DNA of 64,000 nucleotides, taken from positions 156,637-220,636 of the forward strand of contig CAMDWI010000002.1 in assembly GCA_945878555.1 (NCBI GenBank). The letters run 5' to 3'. Below are positions 13,247 to 21,520 of this stretch, piece after piece. The notes under the pieces were generated by a model. That model was not told the DNA's origin. It saw nothing but the letters and a program-made list of their open reading frames with translations, and did not search any database. The DNA is from Klebsiella pneumoniae (GTDB lineage: Bacteria; Pseudomonadota; Gammaproteobacteria; Eutrophobiales; Eutrophobiaceae). The translations under genes were made by a program, and so were the position numbers. Within the stretch, counting starts at the first letter, position 1. Each line of letters begins with the position of its first letter.

Positions 13247-13933
13247 TTACAGGTCCAGTTGCTCGAATTTATAACCAATCCCGTACACAGACTGGATAAA
13301 CTCCTGCCCTGGCAGGGCGTCTGAAATCTTGCGCCTCAGCTTCTTGATATGACTGTCGATGGTACGATCACTGACAATCCGATGATCGTGATATATCCGA
13401 TCGATCAACTGGTTACGGGTAAAGATCCGGCCAGGATCTGAGGCCAGCAGTTTGAGTAACTGGAACTCCACCACCGTCAGATCCAGGGACTGACCCTTTA
13501 ATACGGCTGTATTGCGGGTTTCATCCAGGATCAGCTCCTCGGTCTGCAGGAGACCACCCCGACTACGGCGCAGTACCGCCTTGACGCGGGCTACCACCTC
13601 TCTCGGACTGAACGGTTTGCAGATATAGTCATCTGCACCCAGCTCCAGTCCCAGCAAGCGGTCGATTTCCTCCACCCGGGCGGTCAACATGATGATAGGC
13701 ACCTCGGAAAAACGCCTTATTTCCTTGCATATCTCCATACCGTCCTTACCCGGCAACATGATGTCCAGCAATAACAGGGAAGGCATATTCAGCTTCATCG
13801 CCGGAATCACCTGCAATCCGTCCATCAGGCTCTCGGTCTGGTACCCGCTGCTTTGCAGATAATCGTTTAACAGCGAAGCAAGTTTTGGTTCATCCTCTAC
13901 TATAAGGATGCGGGATTCCTTATCTCTCATCAT
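13247..13933 (-). CDS. OmpR/PhoB-family response regulator (BaeR-like)
   Basis: A 228-aa DNA-binding response regulator. The N-terminal receiver has the acidic pair in VEDEPKLAS, the phospho-acceptor Asp in LLLLDIMLPGKDG and the Lys in CKPFSP. The C-terminal winged helix follows after the linker, ending in the IQSVYGIGYKFE wing. The double ATG at 13933/13930 overlaps the TGA of the partner kinase. The receiver and wing resemble BaeR of envelope-stress systems, but no target genes are visible nearby. Confidence 0.93.
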   Translation of the reverse strand: MMRDKESRILIVEDEPKLASLLNDYLQSSGYQTESLMDGLQVIPAMKLNMPSLLLLDIMLPGKDGMEICKEIRRFSEVPIIMLTARVEEIDRLLGLELGADDYICKPFSPREVVARVKAVLRRSRGGLLQTEELILDETRNTAVLKGQSLDLTVVEFQLLKLLASDPGRIFTRNQLIDRIYHDHRIVSDRTIDSHIKKLRRKISDALPGQEFIQSVYGIGYKFEQLDL

Positions 13934-15378
13934 GAGCGTACCAGCGGTAACTCAATCGTGATTTGCAGACCATCATAGGGGGAGCGCCACGCGCTGATAT
14001 GACCTTGATGGGCCTCGACGATGTTCTTGCAGATGGCAAGGCCCAGTCCAGTACCACCCGTTTCACGACTGCGGGAAGACTCCACCCGATACAGCCGATC
14101 AAACAACCGGGGAATCTCCACATCGGGAACTGACGGCTCGGTATCGTTGAACTGTATTTCAACCTGATTTCCCTTCTCTATAACCTTGATCTCAAGTTTG
14201 CCACCCGCGTCGGTATATCTGAGCGAATTCGTCAGCAGGTTGGCAAACAACTGGCCAAAGCGGTCCCGGTCGGCCAGTATCTGGATGGGCCCCGGGGGCA
14301 ATATCGTCTCGATACGAATATTCTTCTTCTCAAACTCCTCAGTGAAGATGGAGACTGACTGTTGCAGGATTTCAAGCAGATTCAGTTTATGCTTCTGGTA
14401 ACTCAATGCACCGATATCGGACATCGACAATTCATACAGATCCTTGACCAACCGATCGAGGTTCATCACCTCGCTATGCAGGTTTTCCAGCGTCTCCGGC
14501 GTCAGTTTGCGCACCTGATCCTGGATAGCCTCAATTTCACCACGCAGGATGGCAAGCGGTGTGCGTAACTCATGGGAGATGTCTGCTATCCACTGGCATC
14601 TGGCCTTTTCATTCTCTTCCAGCGTCCTGGCCAGTACATTGAAATCCTGGGACAACTTGCCCAACTCATCATTGGAGGTATAGGGAATCCGGATACCGTA
14701 ATTCCCGGAGGCCAGTTCACGGGTTCCGGTTGCCAGTGTATTGATCCGGGTAACCAGATATCTGGCCAGCGGTATTGAAAGGACAAAGGTCAGTAACGCA
14801 ATAACCACTGCAATAATATTGAACCCGCGGATCTGCTGTTTGGAAAACTCAATGTCAGGGGTCTCCAGCACTGTCAGCAATGGTCTTGCAGCAAGGTATC
14901 CAACAACGTTCGAATTGACATAAATCGGCTTGAACTCCGTCCCCTCAGGTTGTTCAATCTCGCGACCGACGACATGCTGTTTGTTGACGTCCAGCAAAGC
15001 CACATTGGAACGATAAAACCGGCGTTCGCGTTTGGAGATATTACGGTTGGGGTCGTCGAGGTTGAGAATATCTCTCGGGGCCGTATTTTTATTGCTGTTG
15101 CTGCTTCCGTGCCGGGTCGTTGCGCGGGCAAAGTTTGATACCACCAGATCATTCCAGCGATCCTCATCCTCGCGAATGATGTTCCAACTCCCGTGTTTCT
15201 GGTATTCCTCGCCCAGATTGGCAATCAGATTGTTCTGGGCCTCCTGTTCGTATTCATTGACGTACTGTAGAAAGCTTCGATCAAAACTTTCTTGCAACAG
15301 ATAGACCATGCCACCAATCGCCGCCAGTAACAGAACTGTTATCGACAGGAATATCTTGTATTTCAGTTTGAAGATCAT
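13930..15378 (-). CDS. Sensor histidine kinase (BaeS-like)
   Basis: A 482-aa inner-membrane kinase: first membrane helix at about residues 9-27, a periplasmic region of about 140 residues, a second helix at about 190-207, HAMP, HisKA with the phospho-acceptor His in IADISHELRTPLAIL, and HATPase with LTNSLRYTDAGG and TGGTGLGLAICKN. It should phosphorylate the regulator encoded directly downstream (4-base overlap). The periplasmic region is rich in Asn, Ser and Arg and shows no recognised ligand domain. Confidence 0.93.
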   Translation of the reverse strand: MIFKLKYKIFLSITVLLLAAIGGMVYLLQESFDRSFLQYVNEYEQEAQNNLIANLGEEYQKHGSWNIIREDEDRWNDLVVSNFARATTRHGSSNSNKNTAPRDILNLDDPNRNISKRERRFYRSNVALLDVNKQHVVGREIEQPEGTEFKPIYVNSNVVGYLAARPLLTVLETPDIEFSKQQIRGFNIIAVVIALLTFVLSIPLARYLVTRINTLATGTRELASGNYGIRIPYTSNDELGKLSQDFNVLARTLEENEKARCQWIADISHELRTPLAILRGEIEAIQDQVRKLTPETLENLHSEVMNLDRLVKDLYELSMSDIGALSYQKHKLNLLEILQQSVSIFTEEFEKKNIRIETILPPGPIQILADRDRFGQLFANLLTNSLRYTDAGGKLEIKVIEKGNQVEIQFNDTEPSVPDVEIPRLFDRLYRVESSRSRETGGTGLGLAICKNIVEAHQGHISAWRSPYDGLQITIELPLVRS

Positions 15379-15432
15379 GGACAGGGATTTTTTCCAGATT
15401 AATCCGGGATGAAAATTCTACAATTATTGGAA

Positions 15433-15465
15433 CGGTGATCATAAATTTATTTCGCCAGATCACCG
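15433..15465 (-). repeat. Inverted repeat between yjdF-like gene and sensor kinase
   Basis: CGGTGATC at 15433-15440 pairs with GATCACCG at 15458-15465 around a 17-base spacer. It lies in the 142-base gap between the DUF2238 gene and the sensor kinase. It could be a weak terminator of the upstream gene or an operator for the two-component genes; it has no long T run on either strand. Confidence 0.4.
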
Positions 15466-15520
15466 CTTTTACACAATATTTGCTCATTTCCTGCTTGTAT
15501 GGCAGGGACTGAACAGATGG

Positions 15521-16144
15521 TCAGCTGATGTGGCCCAACCGTTGCAACTGGCGATCATGGAAATTACCCATGATCATCAGGGCAAAAATAGCACCCCACA
15601 TGGCCCAGGCCATATCAGACTGGGTGTCCCAGATATAACCCTGGGTACCCAGAAAATAGTCGCCAGCCGCACCGGTAAGCCATGCCACCGCCCATTCAAG
15701 CAGTTCATAGACGGCACTGATTGCCAGACAGATACAGACGATAAGGAAATTCAGCCATCGCTTGCCGTTGACTACGTGCAAACGCAGCAACAATTCACGG
15801 GCAACCATGGCCGGAACCAGACCTTGCATCAGGTGGCCCAGCTTGTCGTAATTGTTACGCTCGCCTCCGAACAGCCTGCTGAGATCATCAAACAGCGGTA
15901 CTTCGGCGTAGGTATAGTGTCCACCGACCATCAACACGATCGAATGTAATAGTATCAATATATACACCAGTGTGGTCAGCGGAAATTTTTTGCAGGTCCC
16001 CACCAGCAGTATCAGACCGATCACCGCCGGAGTGACCTCAAGCACCCAGGTAAAGAAGTCACGCGGGTGTATACCCGACCAGATCAGCACACTGAAGTAG
16101 ATTGCCAGCCAGGTGATAACGCGGGGCTGACCTGCTACCGACAT
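15521..16144 (-). CDS. DUF2238 (YjdF-type) inner-membrane protein
   Basis: A 207-aa protein with six or so hydrophobic segments. It matches the YjdF/DUF2238 family in length and in motifs YDKLGHLMQGLVPA, YELLEWAVAWLTG, FLGTQGYIWDTQSDM and WAMWGA. Function of the family is unknown. The ATG at 16144 is chosen over a TTG at 16153 because AAAGG lies ten bases before it while the TTG sits right on that site. It follows the LapA-domain gene by 5 bases. Confidence 0.85.
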   Translation of the reverse strand: MSVAGQPRVITWLAIYFSVLIWSGIHPRDFFTWVLEVTPAVIGLILLVGTCKKFPLTTLVYILILLHSIVLMVGGHYTYAEVPLFDDLSRLFGGERNNYDKLGHLMQGLVPAMVARELLLRLHVVNGKRWLNFLIVCICLAISAVYELLEWAVAWLTGAAGDYFLGTQGYIWDTQSDMAWAMWGAIFALMIMGNFHDRQLQRLGHIS

Positions 16145-16149
16145 AACAC

Positions 16150-16404
16150 TCAACCTTTGTGCCTGGTCCCGAGCAGGATTTTCCAGTTACAGACGGCCAG
16201 TCCGCTCAGGAATCCAACCAGAAAGATAATAAACAGCACCAGCGCACGTGGTAACACAAATTCCATCCACAGGAATACTACGACCATCGTTTCGGTATTT
16301 TGCAAGGTGAAGATGACGGCGAGTAATAACAGTAACAGCACAATACCCGATTTGATCTGTCTGGAACGGCTTGCCTCGGTAGATGGCTCTATCATATCAA
16401 TCAC
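16150..16404 (-). CDS. LapA-domain (DUF1049) small membrane protein
   Basis: An 84-aa protein with two membrane helices (about residues 18-34 and 50-70). The pattern FTLQNTETMVVVFLWMEFVL followed by a helix with FLVGFLSGLAVC is the signature of LapA/LapS-type proteins; E. coli LapA helps balance lipopolysaccharide assembly. Here it sits before a YjdF-like gene rather than lapB, so the exact role is open. Confidence 0.8.
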   Translation of the reverse strand: MIDMIEPSTEASRSRQIKSGIVLLLLLLAVIFTLQNTETMVVVFLWMEFVLPRALVLFIIFLVGFLSGLAVCNWKILLGTRHKG

Positions 16405-16442
16405 CCTTTCGTATTTGTGTTATTCGTATCACCCTGTCGGCG

Positions 16443-17339
16443 TCAACCTTGTCCTTTACTGGTGAGGACCTTTTTGACCGTTTCACCAAAGGATGAGGGA
16501 TCTGGTACCACGGTCACTCCACAGTCTTTCAATACTTGCACCTTTTCGACCGCACTTTCACCATGCGAGGCGATAATTGCGCCGGCATGCCCCATACGTG
16601 TTCCCCGGGGTGCAGACATGCCCACAACGCAGGCAATCAGAGGTTTGCTCATGTGTTCCCGATAAAACGTCGCCGCCTCAACTTCCTGTATGCCGCCGAT
16701 TTCGCCGATCAGAATAACGGCACTCGTTTCCGTATCCTGTTCAAAATACTCCAGATGGTCCCGGAATGAACTTCCGGTAATCGCATCACCGCCTATCCCC
16801 ACGCTGGTAGAGATACCAGTACCGATGGCCTCCAGCTGTGCCGCAGCCTCAAAGCCCAGCGTGCCGGAGCGCGCAATTATGCCGACCGGCCCCTGCTTGT
16901 ACAGGTAACCCGGCATAATGCCGACCAGCGCCTTACCCGGGCTGATAATGCCTGCACTGCCCGGCCCGATCAGCAACATCTTGCGTGCGCCATTAAAACT
17001 GCGCAGATAACGTTTTACCCGAATCATGTCTTGTGCCGGCAATTCCCCGGTCACGCAGACACACAGACGGATACCGGCGTCGGCGGCCTCCATAATACTG
17101 TCAGCGGCGTAGGCAGCCGGTTCGAAAATGATACTGACATCGGCCCCGGTCTGATCAACAGCGTCCCTGACCGTATCAAACACAGGACGACCCAGATGAT
17201 CAGTTCCACCTTTCTCCGGCGTCACACCGCCGACCACAAGGGTTCCGTAATCAATCATACGGCTGGTATAGAACGTCCCTAACTCACCGGTCATGCCCTG
17301 TACAATGACCTTGTTCGATTTATCTATCAATATTGACAT
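16443..17339 (-). CDS. sucD: Malate/succinate--CoA ligase subunit alpha (SucD/MtkB family)
   Basis: A 298-aa alpha subunit of an ADP-forming acyl-CoA ligase. The N-terminal CoA-binding fold (VQGMTGELGTF, GGVTPEKGGTDHLGRPVF) is followed by the ligase part with the phospho-His251 in RMGHAGAI. The GIMPGYLYKQG, SGTLGFEAAAQL and GSSFRDHLEYFEQD stretches look closer to malate--CoA ligase MtkB than to E. coli SucD, where the first reads GIQPGHIHK. The usual GPNCPG is GPGSAG here. It starts 15 bases after the beta subunit. Substrate, succinate or malate, is not settled by sequence; no serine-cycle or TCA gene is adjacent. Confidence 0.85.
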   Translation of the reverse strand: MSILIDKSNKVIVQGMTGELGTFYTSRMIDYGTLVVGGVTPEKGGTDHLGRPVFDTVRDAVDQTGADVSIIFEPAAYAADSIMEAADAGIRLCVCVTGELPAQDMIRVKRYLRSFNGARKMLLIGPGSAGIISPGKALVGIMPGYLYKQGPVGIIARSGTLGFEAAAQLEAIGTGISTSVGIGGDAITGSSFRDHLEYFEQDTETSAVILIGEIGGIQEVEAATFYREHMSKPLIACVVGMSAPRGTRMGHAGAIIASHGESAVEKVQVLKDCGVTVVPDPSSFGETVKKVLTSKGQG

Positions 17340-17354
17340 GGGTTTACCCGGATT

Positions 17355-18527
17355 TCAGACGGTGGCCTGCTTCACGGCAGCAACGGACTTTTCGGCCACC
17401 TCGCGCAATGAATCAGCCAGGATGATGGGTACGCCGGATTCCGCTATCAGGCGTTTACCTGTTTTGGCATTCGTACCGGCCAGACGGGCAATAATGGGTA
17501 CAGTGTCCCCATGCTTGCGTACAGCCTTGATCAAGCCCTCCGCTACCCAGTCACAACGATTTATTCCGGCGAAGATATTTACCAGGATCACGTCGACGTG
17601 TTTGTCCTGTAATAGCAGGTTGACGGCCTTGTTGACGCGTTCAGCGGTAGCACCAAGGCCAATGTCCAGAAAGTTGGCCGGTTTGCCGCCGAGCAGATTT
17701 ATCATATCCAGTGTCGCCATCGCCAGCCCGGCACCGTTGATTATGCAACCGATATTGCCCTCAAGCCCGACATAGTTCAGCCCGCGTTCAGAGGCCTTGC
17801 GAGCCAGCGGGTCGATACTGTACTTGTCCTTCATATTGGCGATCCGCGGACGACGAAACAGGGCGTTGTCATCAAAACTCATCTTTGCATCCAGCGCGAC
17901 CAGCATACCCTCTGCGGTAAATGCGAGTGGATTAATCTCTATCATGGTGGCATCCAGATCACGGAAGGCACGATAACACCCCAGTATCGTGGATACCGCC
18001 TGGGTCAGCATTGACTTGTCGATGCCCATTTTGAATGCAATCTGGCGTGCCTGAAATGCCTGCATGCCTACAGCCGGTTCGACGGCTATGCGGATTATCG
18101 ATTCGGGATGACTAATGGCAGTCTCTTCAATGTCACAACCGCCTGCGCTGGAGGCGACGACCACTACTCGTTCAATTTGTCGGTCCAGGGCAAAGGCAAG
18201 GTAATACTCACTCCTGACCTCAACCGCCTCTTCCACATACAAACGGTGGACCAGCTGACCCACAGATCCGGTCTGGTTTGTCACCAGACGTTTGCCCATC
18301 AACTCATTCGCAGCAGCGCGGATATCAGTTTCACTGGTGCATATCCTGATACCACCTGCCTTGTCACGACCACCGGAATGTATCTGTGCCTTGACCAGAA
18401 ATTTGCTGCCGCCTATCTCACTGGCACGAAACACGGCCTGTTCCGGGCTGTAGGCCAAACCACCCTTCGGGACATTAACACTGAATTCCGAGAGGATTTC
18501 CTTGGCCTGGTATTCATGAATATCCAT
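17355..18527 (-). CDS. sucC: Malate/succinate--CoA ligase subunit beta (SucC/MtkA family)
   Basis: A 390-aa beta subunit with an N-terminal ATP-grasp domain (MDIHEYQAKEIL, KAQIHSGGRDKAGGI, EINPLAF, LDAKMSFDDNALFRR) and the C-terminal ligase half (GCIINGAGLAMATLDM, GGKPANFLDIG, NIFAGINRCDWVAEG). The last motif and the MSFDDNALF stretch match malate--CoA ligase MtkA as I recall it; E. coli SucC has NIFGGIVRCD and GKLGADGNALF. One departure is FLDIGLGA where GGGA is usual. Heterotetramer with the next gene. Lies 107 bases downstream of metZ in the same direction. Confidence 0.85.
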   Translation of the reverse strand: MDIHEYQAKEILSEFSVNVPKGGLAYSPEQAVFRASEIGGSKFLVKAQIHSGGRDKAGGIRICTSETDIRAAANELMGKRLVTNQTGSVGQLVHRLYVEEAVEVRSEYYLAFALDRQIERVVVVASSAGGCDIEETAISHPESIIRIAVEPAVGMQAFQARQIAFKMGIDKSMLTQAVSTILGCYRAFRDLDATMIEINPLAFTAEGMLVALDAKMSFDDNALFRRPRIANMKDKYSIDPLARKASERGLNYVGLEGNIGCIINGAGLAMATLDMINLLGGKPANFLDIGLGATAERVNKAVNLLLQDKHVDVILVNIFAGINRCDWVAEGLIKAVRKHGDTVPIIARLAGTNAKTGKRLIAESGVPIILADSLREVAEKSVAAVKQATV

Positions 18528-18633
18528 ACTGCACCTTCTGCTTAATCAACCATGAATTCAGTGTACAACTTCGCCCGAATCGATACCAGAACTGCCGTTC
18601 GCTGCGTCCAGCCCGTCCAGTTGTACAGGCGAG

Positions 18634-19830
18634 TTATTTTCTGGCTGCCGTCAGCGCGATATCCAGATCGCGCAACAGGTCATCTATCGCCTCATGGCCT
18701 ACGGACAGACGGATCAGGCTGTCGGTAATCCCGACCGCTGCCCGCTCTTCCGGTGTAACACGATGATGTGTCGTTGTCGCCGGATGGGTAACAGTGCTCT
18801 TCACATCACCCAGATTCGCGGTAATGGAAAAGATACTGGTCGCGTCTATGAACTTCCAGGCCATTTCGCGGCCGCCGTCAATATCAAAACTGACCATACC
18901 GCCAGCACCACTTTGCTGACGCAGTGCCAATTCATACTGGGGATGTGACGGCAACCCCGGATAATGGACCTTTTTGACCCCCTTCCGGGTCGACAGCCAT
19001 TCGGCCACCTTCTGCGCGTTCTGGCAATGCGCCTGCATGCGGATATTCAGCGTCTCCAGACCCTTAAGGAACACCCAGGCGTTGAATGCGCTCATGGTCG
19101 GTCCGGCAGTACGCAGGAACATCAGGATGTCTTCCTCCATCTGTTTGGCCGGGCCCACAATCGCCCCACCAATACAACGACCCTGTCCATCCAGATATTT
19201 CGTCGCTGAATGGATCACATAATCTGCGCCAAGCCGCAGTGGCTGTTGCAGTGCCGGTGTACAGAAACAATTATCCACCACCAGCAGGCAATTGTTCTCA
19301 TGCGCCAGTGTGGCCAGTCGACGGATATCGGCAATTTCCGTCATCGGGTTTGATGGCGTCTCCAGAAACAGGATTTTTGTCTCCGGGCGTATGGCCGCGG
19401 CCCAGGCATCATAATCAGACAAGGGGACATATGTGGTCGAGATATTGAACTTGCCCAGGATCTTGCTGAACAGCGCAACCGTCGTACCAAAGATATTTTT
19501 TGCCGACACAATATGATCACCGGACTTCAGCAGGGCCATACAGGTGGTCAATATCGCACTCATACCGGAGGACGTGGCAATACAACGATCACCACCTTCC
19601 ATTGCTGCCAGGCGCTCCTCGAACGTCCGCACCGTCGGGTTGGTAAACCGCGAATAGATATTGCCCGGCTCCTCACCGGAGAACCGGGCGGCCGCCTCGG
19701 CTGCATTATCAAAGACAAAACTGGACGTCAGGAAAATGGGTTCGCTGTTCTCATTTTCCTGTGTACGTGACTGGCCGACCCGGATTGAACGCGTCTGTAT
19801 GTCATATTTCGACGGATCAAATTTACTCAT
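18634..19830 (-). CDS. metZ: O-succinylhomoserine sulfhydrylase
   Basis: A 398-aa PLP enzyme of the cystathionine gamma-synthase family. It makes homocysteine directly from O-succinylhomoserine and sulfide. Seen: SEPIFLTSSFVF, NIYSRFTNPTVRTFEERLA, the cofactor loop ATSSGMSAIL, DNCFCTP and the PLP lysine K211 in HSATKYLDGQGR. The N-terminal FDPSKYDIQTRSIRVG and the GQGRC after the lysine favour MetZ over MetB or MetC. The ATG at 19830 matches the family start; an upstream in-frame codon at 19866 would add 12 unrelated residues encoded by the leader. A candidate attenuator lies in the leader. Confidence 0.93.
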   Translation of the reverse strand: MSKFDPSKYDIQTRSIRVGQSRTQENENSEPIFLTSSFVFDNAAEAAARFSGEEPGNIYSRFTNPTVRTFEERLAAMEGGDRCIATSSGMSAILTTCMALLKSGDHIVSAKNIFGTTVALFSKILGKFNISTTYVPLSDYDAWAAAIRPETKILFLETPSNPMTEIADIRRLATLAHENNCLLVVDNCFCTPALQQPLRLGADYVIHSATKYLDGQGRCIGGAIVGPAKQMEEDILMFLRTAGPTMSAFNAWVFLKGLETLNIRMQAHCQNAQKVAEWLSTRKGVKKVHYPGLPSHPQYELALRQQSGAGGMVSFDIDGGREMAWKFIDATSIFSITANLGDVKSTVTHPATTTHHRVTPEERAAVGITDSLIRLSVGHEAIDDLLRDLDIALTAARK

Positions 19831-19850
19831 AATTTTACTGTTCTCCAGAA

Positions 19851-19903
19851 ACAAAAAAACCCGCATAAGCTGTCGCTAAAGCAGGCTGGTTCTCTTTAGC
19901 GGT
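19851..19903 (-). promoter_or_regulatory. Candidate attenuator in the metZ leader
   Basis: Read on the minus strand, an 8-base-pair hairpin (CGCTAAAG 19901-19894 with CTTTAGCG 19881-19874, 12-base loop) is nested inside a CCGC/GCGG pair (19902-19899 with 19864-19861) and followed at once by a run of seven T. The T run ends 21 bases before the metZ ATG, so a terminator here would act before the gene. I do not recognise a known SAM riboswitch class in it. Confidence 0.45.
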
Positions 19904-20105
19904 ATTTTTTAAGCGCCCGCAAGCTGATGTCAAATCGGCGCTGGCGTTTACAGTAGATAAACAGGGTCAGACTGTCAACCGTTTTCAGCTTGATTTCGTG
20001 CACAAGCAGGGGCATGCTTCAGGGAATTATTCCGTGCAAATTTTACCGGAAGACTGACGACAACCTCCTGCACTGAATCACTCAACCTGAAGGAACCCGA
20101 GATAA

Positions 20106-21113
20106 ATGAAAACCGGAAATACCGCTGCTATCACAGCCGCCTTGATTACCCTGCTGGCAAATACCACCCTGGCCCAGGATTTTGCCGCAGAGGGTTCAAC
20201 CGCCACACTGACGGTTGAATACAGTTATGAATCTTCAGGTAGCCACAGCAGTGAAGGGATGTACGACCCTTATGACTGGGAAGTCAAACGCAACGTAAAT
20301 ATCGTTGCGAACCTCTCGGCTCAACAGCCCACAGCCTTGCCCAGCCTGCAGGCGATGGATGCCTCACAGATGGCTGAACTTGAGGACAAGACCAGACAGG
20401 CTGAGGCCCTGGCAGCCGACATGCAACCGATGGTGGCAAATGCCGAAAGTATCATGGCGAAGTGTGGAGAGGATGAGGCCTGTCTGATGCGCGAAGCGAT
20501 GGCCATGGGTGCTGCGATGCAGGGTACTGCCGAGATGGAAACGGCCATGCAGGCGGGTGAGCAGTTTCACCAACTGGCCGACCAGGGAACACCACGCTAC
20601 CAGCGTTGGCAAGCAACACTGCAAAAAGGGACTTATCTGATTGATGAAAAGGTCCATATCTCGGTAACCGATCCTATCTGCATGGAACTGCCGACCTCTC
20701 GCTGTACCCGGGATGAAGTACGTCAGGGCTCGGGAGACCTGCCACTCCCACCGGAGATGGGAGATAACCCGGATGCAATAGCCGGTTACTCGGCGGTAGA
20801 ACTGGACACGGACAAAAACACCCTTAGCGTGATGTTGCCAATACCGCTGGCACTGCTGCCATATATCGAAACCATTACCACAGACGAACCGGAAGGCACG
20901 CACGAGACCCCGACACCGATAGGCCCGCAACCACAACTACTTTCATTCCAGGTCAGCCCGGGTAGCTCCACCCAGGAGACCGCCATCACGCTGGACGTCA
21001 AAGGTGACTGGCGCAAGCAGTCCGGTCAGCAGGTCCTTGCCATGGGTGGTCATCTGGGTGAGTCAGGTAATCTGACCATAAGCTGGAAATTCGAGGTTAC
21101 CGGGGGGCAATAG
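20106..21113 (+). CDS. Exported protein of unknown function
   Basis: A 335-aa protein with a signal peptide of about 23 residues ending ANTTLA-QD. After cleavage it has a beta-rich start, a helical Ala/Met/Glu-rich stretch (about residues 75-155: repeated QMAELEDKTRQAEALAADM-type heptads) and a C-terminal beta-rich part. Four Cys in two places (CGEDEAC; CMELPTSRC) may form disulfides, which fits a periplasmic location. The ATG follows GAAGGA by about 10 bases. I recognise no family. It ends 4 bases before the alkyltransferase-like gene and is probably cotranscribed with it. Confidence 0.75.
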   Translation: MKTGNTAAITAALITLLANTTLAQDFAAEGSTATLTVEYSYESSGSHSSEGMYDPYDWEVKRNVNIVANLSAQQPTALPSLQAMDASQMAELEDKTRQAEALAADMQPMVANAESIMAKCGEDEACLMREAMAMGAAMQGTAEMETAMQAGEQFHQLADQGTPRYQRWQATLQKGTYLIDEKVHISVTDPICMELPTSRCTRDEVRQGSGDLPLPPEMGDNPDAIAGYSAVELDTDKNTLSVMLPIPLALLPYIETITTDEPEGTHETPTPIGPQPQLLSFQVSPGSSTQETAITLDVKGDWRKQSGQQVLAMGGHLGESGNLTISWKFEVTGGQ

Positions 21114-21117
21114 TATT

Positions 21118-21459
21118 GTGTCATTTAATCAGGGGGCGGAAACCACTTTCTCGATAATCCATACTGTCGTAAAGCGGATTCCTCGCGGGTACGTTGCCAC
21201 GTATGGACAGATTGCCAGACTGGCCGGATTACCCGGCCATGCAAGGCAGGTGGGGTATGCGCTCCATGCCATCCCGGAAGACCAGGACATCCCCTGGCAC
21301 CGTGTAATCAATGCAATGGGTGAGATAAGCAAACGGGCGGAACCGGTGTACGAGGAGATACAGCGGGAACTGTTGGAACAGGAAGGTATAGAATTTGACG
21401 AACAAGGCCGCATCTCACTGCCAATGTATCAGTGGCAAAACGGTGCGGTCCGGAGATAA
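21118..21459 (+). CDS. Alkyltransferase-like (ATL) DNA-repair protein, MGMT family
   Basis: A 113-aa protein covering only the DNA-binding domain of O6-alkylguanine-DNA alkyltransferase. GYVATYGQIARLAG is the helix-turn-helix with the Tyr and Arg finger region. The active-site motif PCHRV reads IPWHRVINAMGEIS with Trp60 replacing the acceptor Cys, which marks the ATL group (Atl1, E. coli YbaZ). Such proteins bind O6-alkylguanine and flag it for nucleotide excision repair, with no alkyl transfer. The start is a GTG just after the upstream gene. A strong terminator follows. Confidence 0.93.
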   Translation: MSFNQGAETTFSIIHTVVKRIPRGYVATYGQIARLAGLPGHARQVGYALHAIPEDQDIPWHRVINAMGEISKRAEPVYEEIQRELLEQEGIEFDEQGRISLPMYQWQNGAVRR

Positions 21460-21502
21460 AAAAAGGCCGGGGTAATTTCTCGCCCCGGCCTGCTGTTTTT
21501 TT
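21458..21502. terminator. Bidirectional rho-independent terminator
   Basis: GGCCGGGG (21465-21472) pairs with CCCCGGCC (21483-21490) around a 10-base loop. T-rich runs flank it on both strands (TGCTGTTTTTTT after it; a run of A before it), so it can serve both the ATL gene (plus strand) and the FadL-type gene (minus strand), which converge here. Confidence 0.9.
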
Positions 21503-21520
21503 ACAGCTTGTGCAGGCAGG

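Noticed and set aside
19851..19960. Known SAM-II or SAH riboswitch
   Set aside because: The conserved core of these classes as I know them is not found; kept only as an unclassified attenuator candidate.
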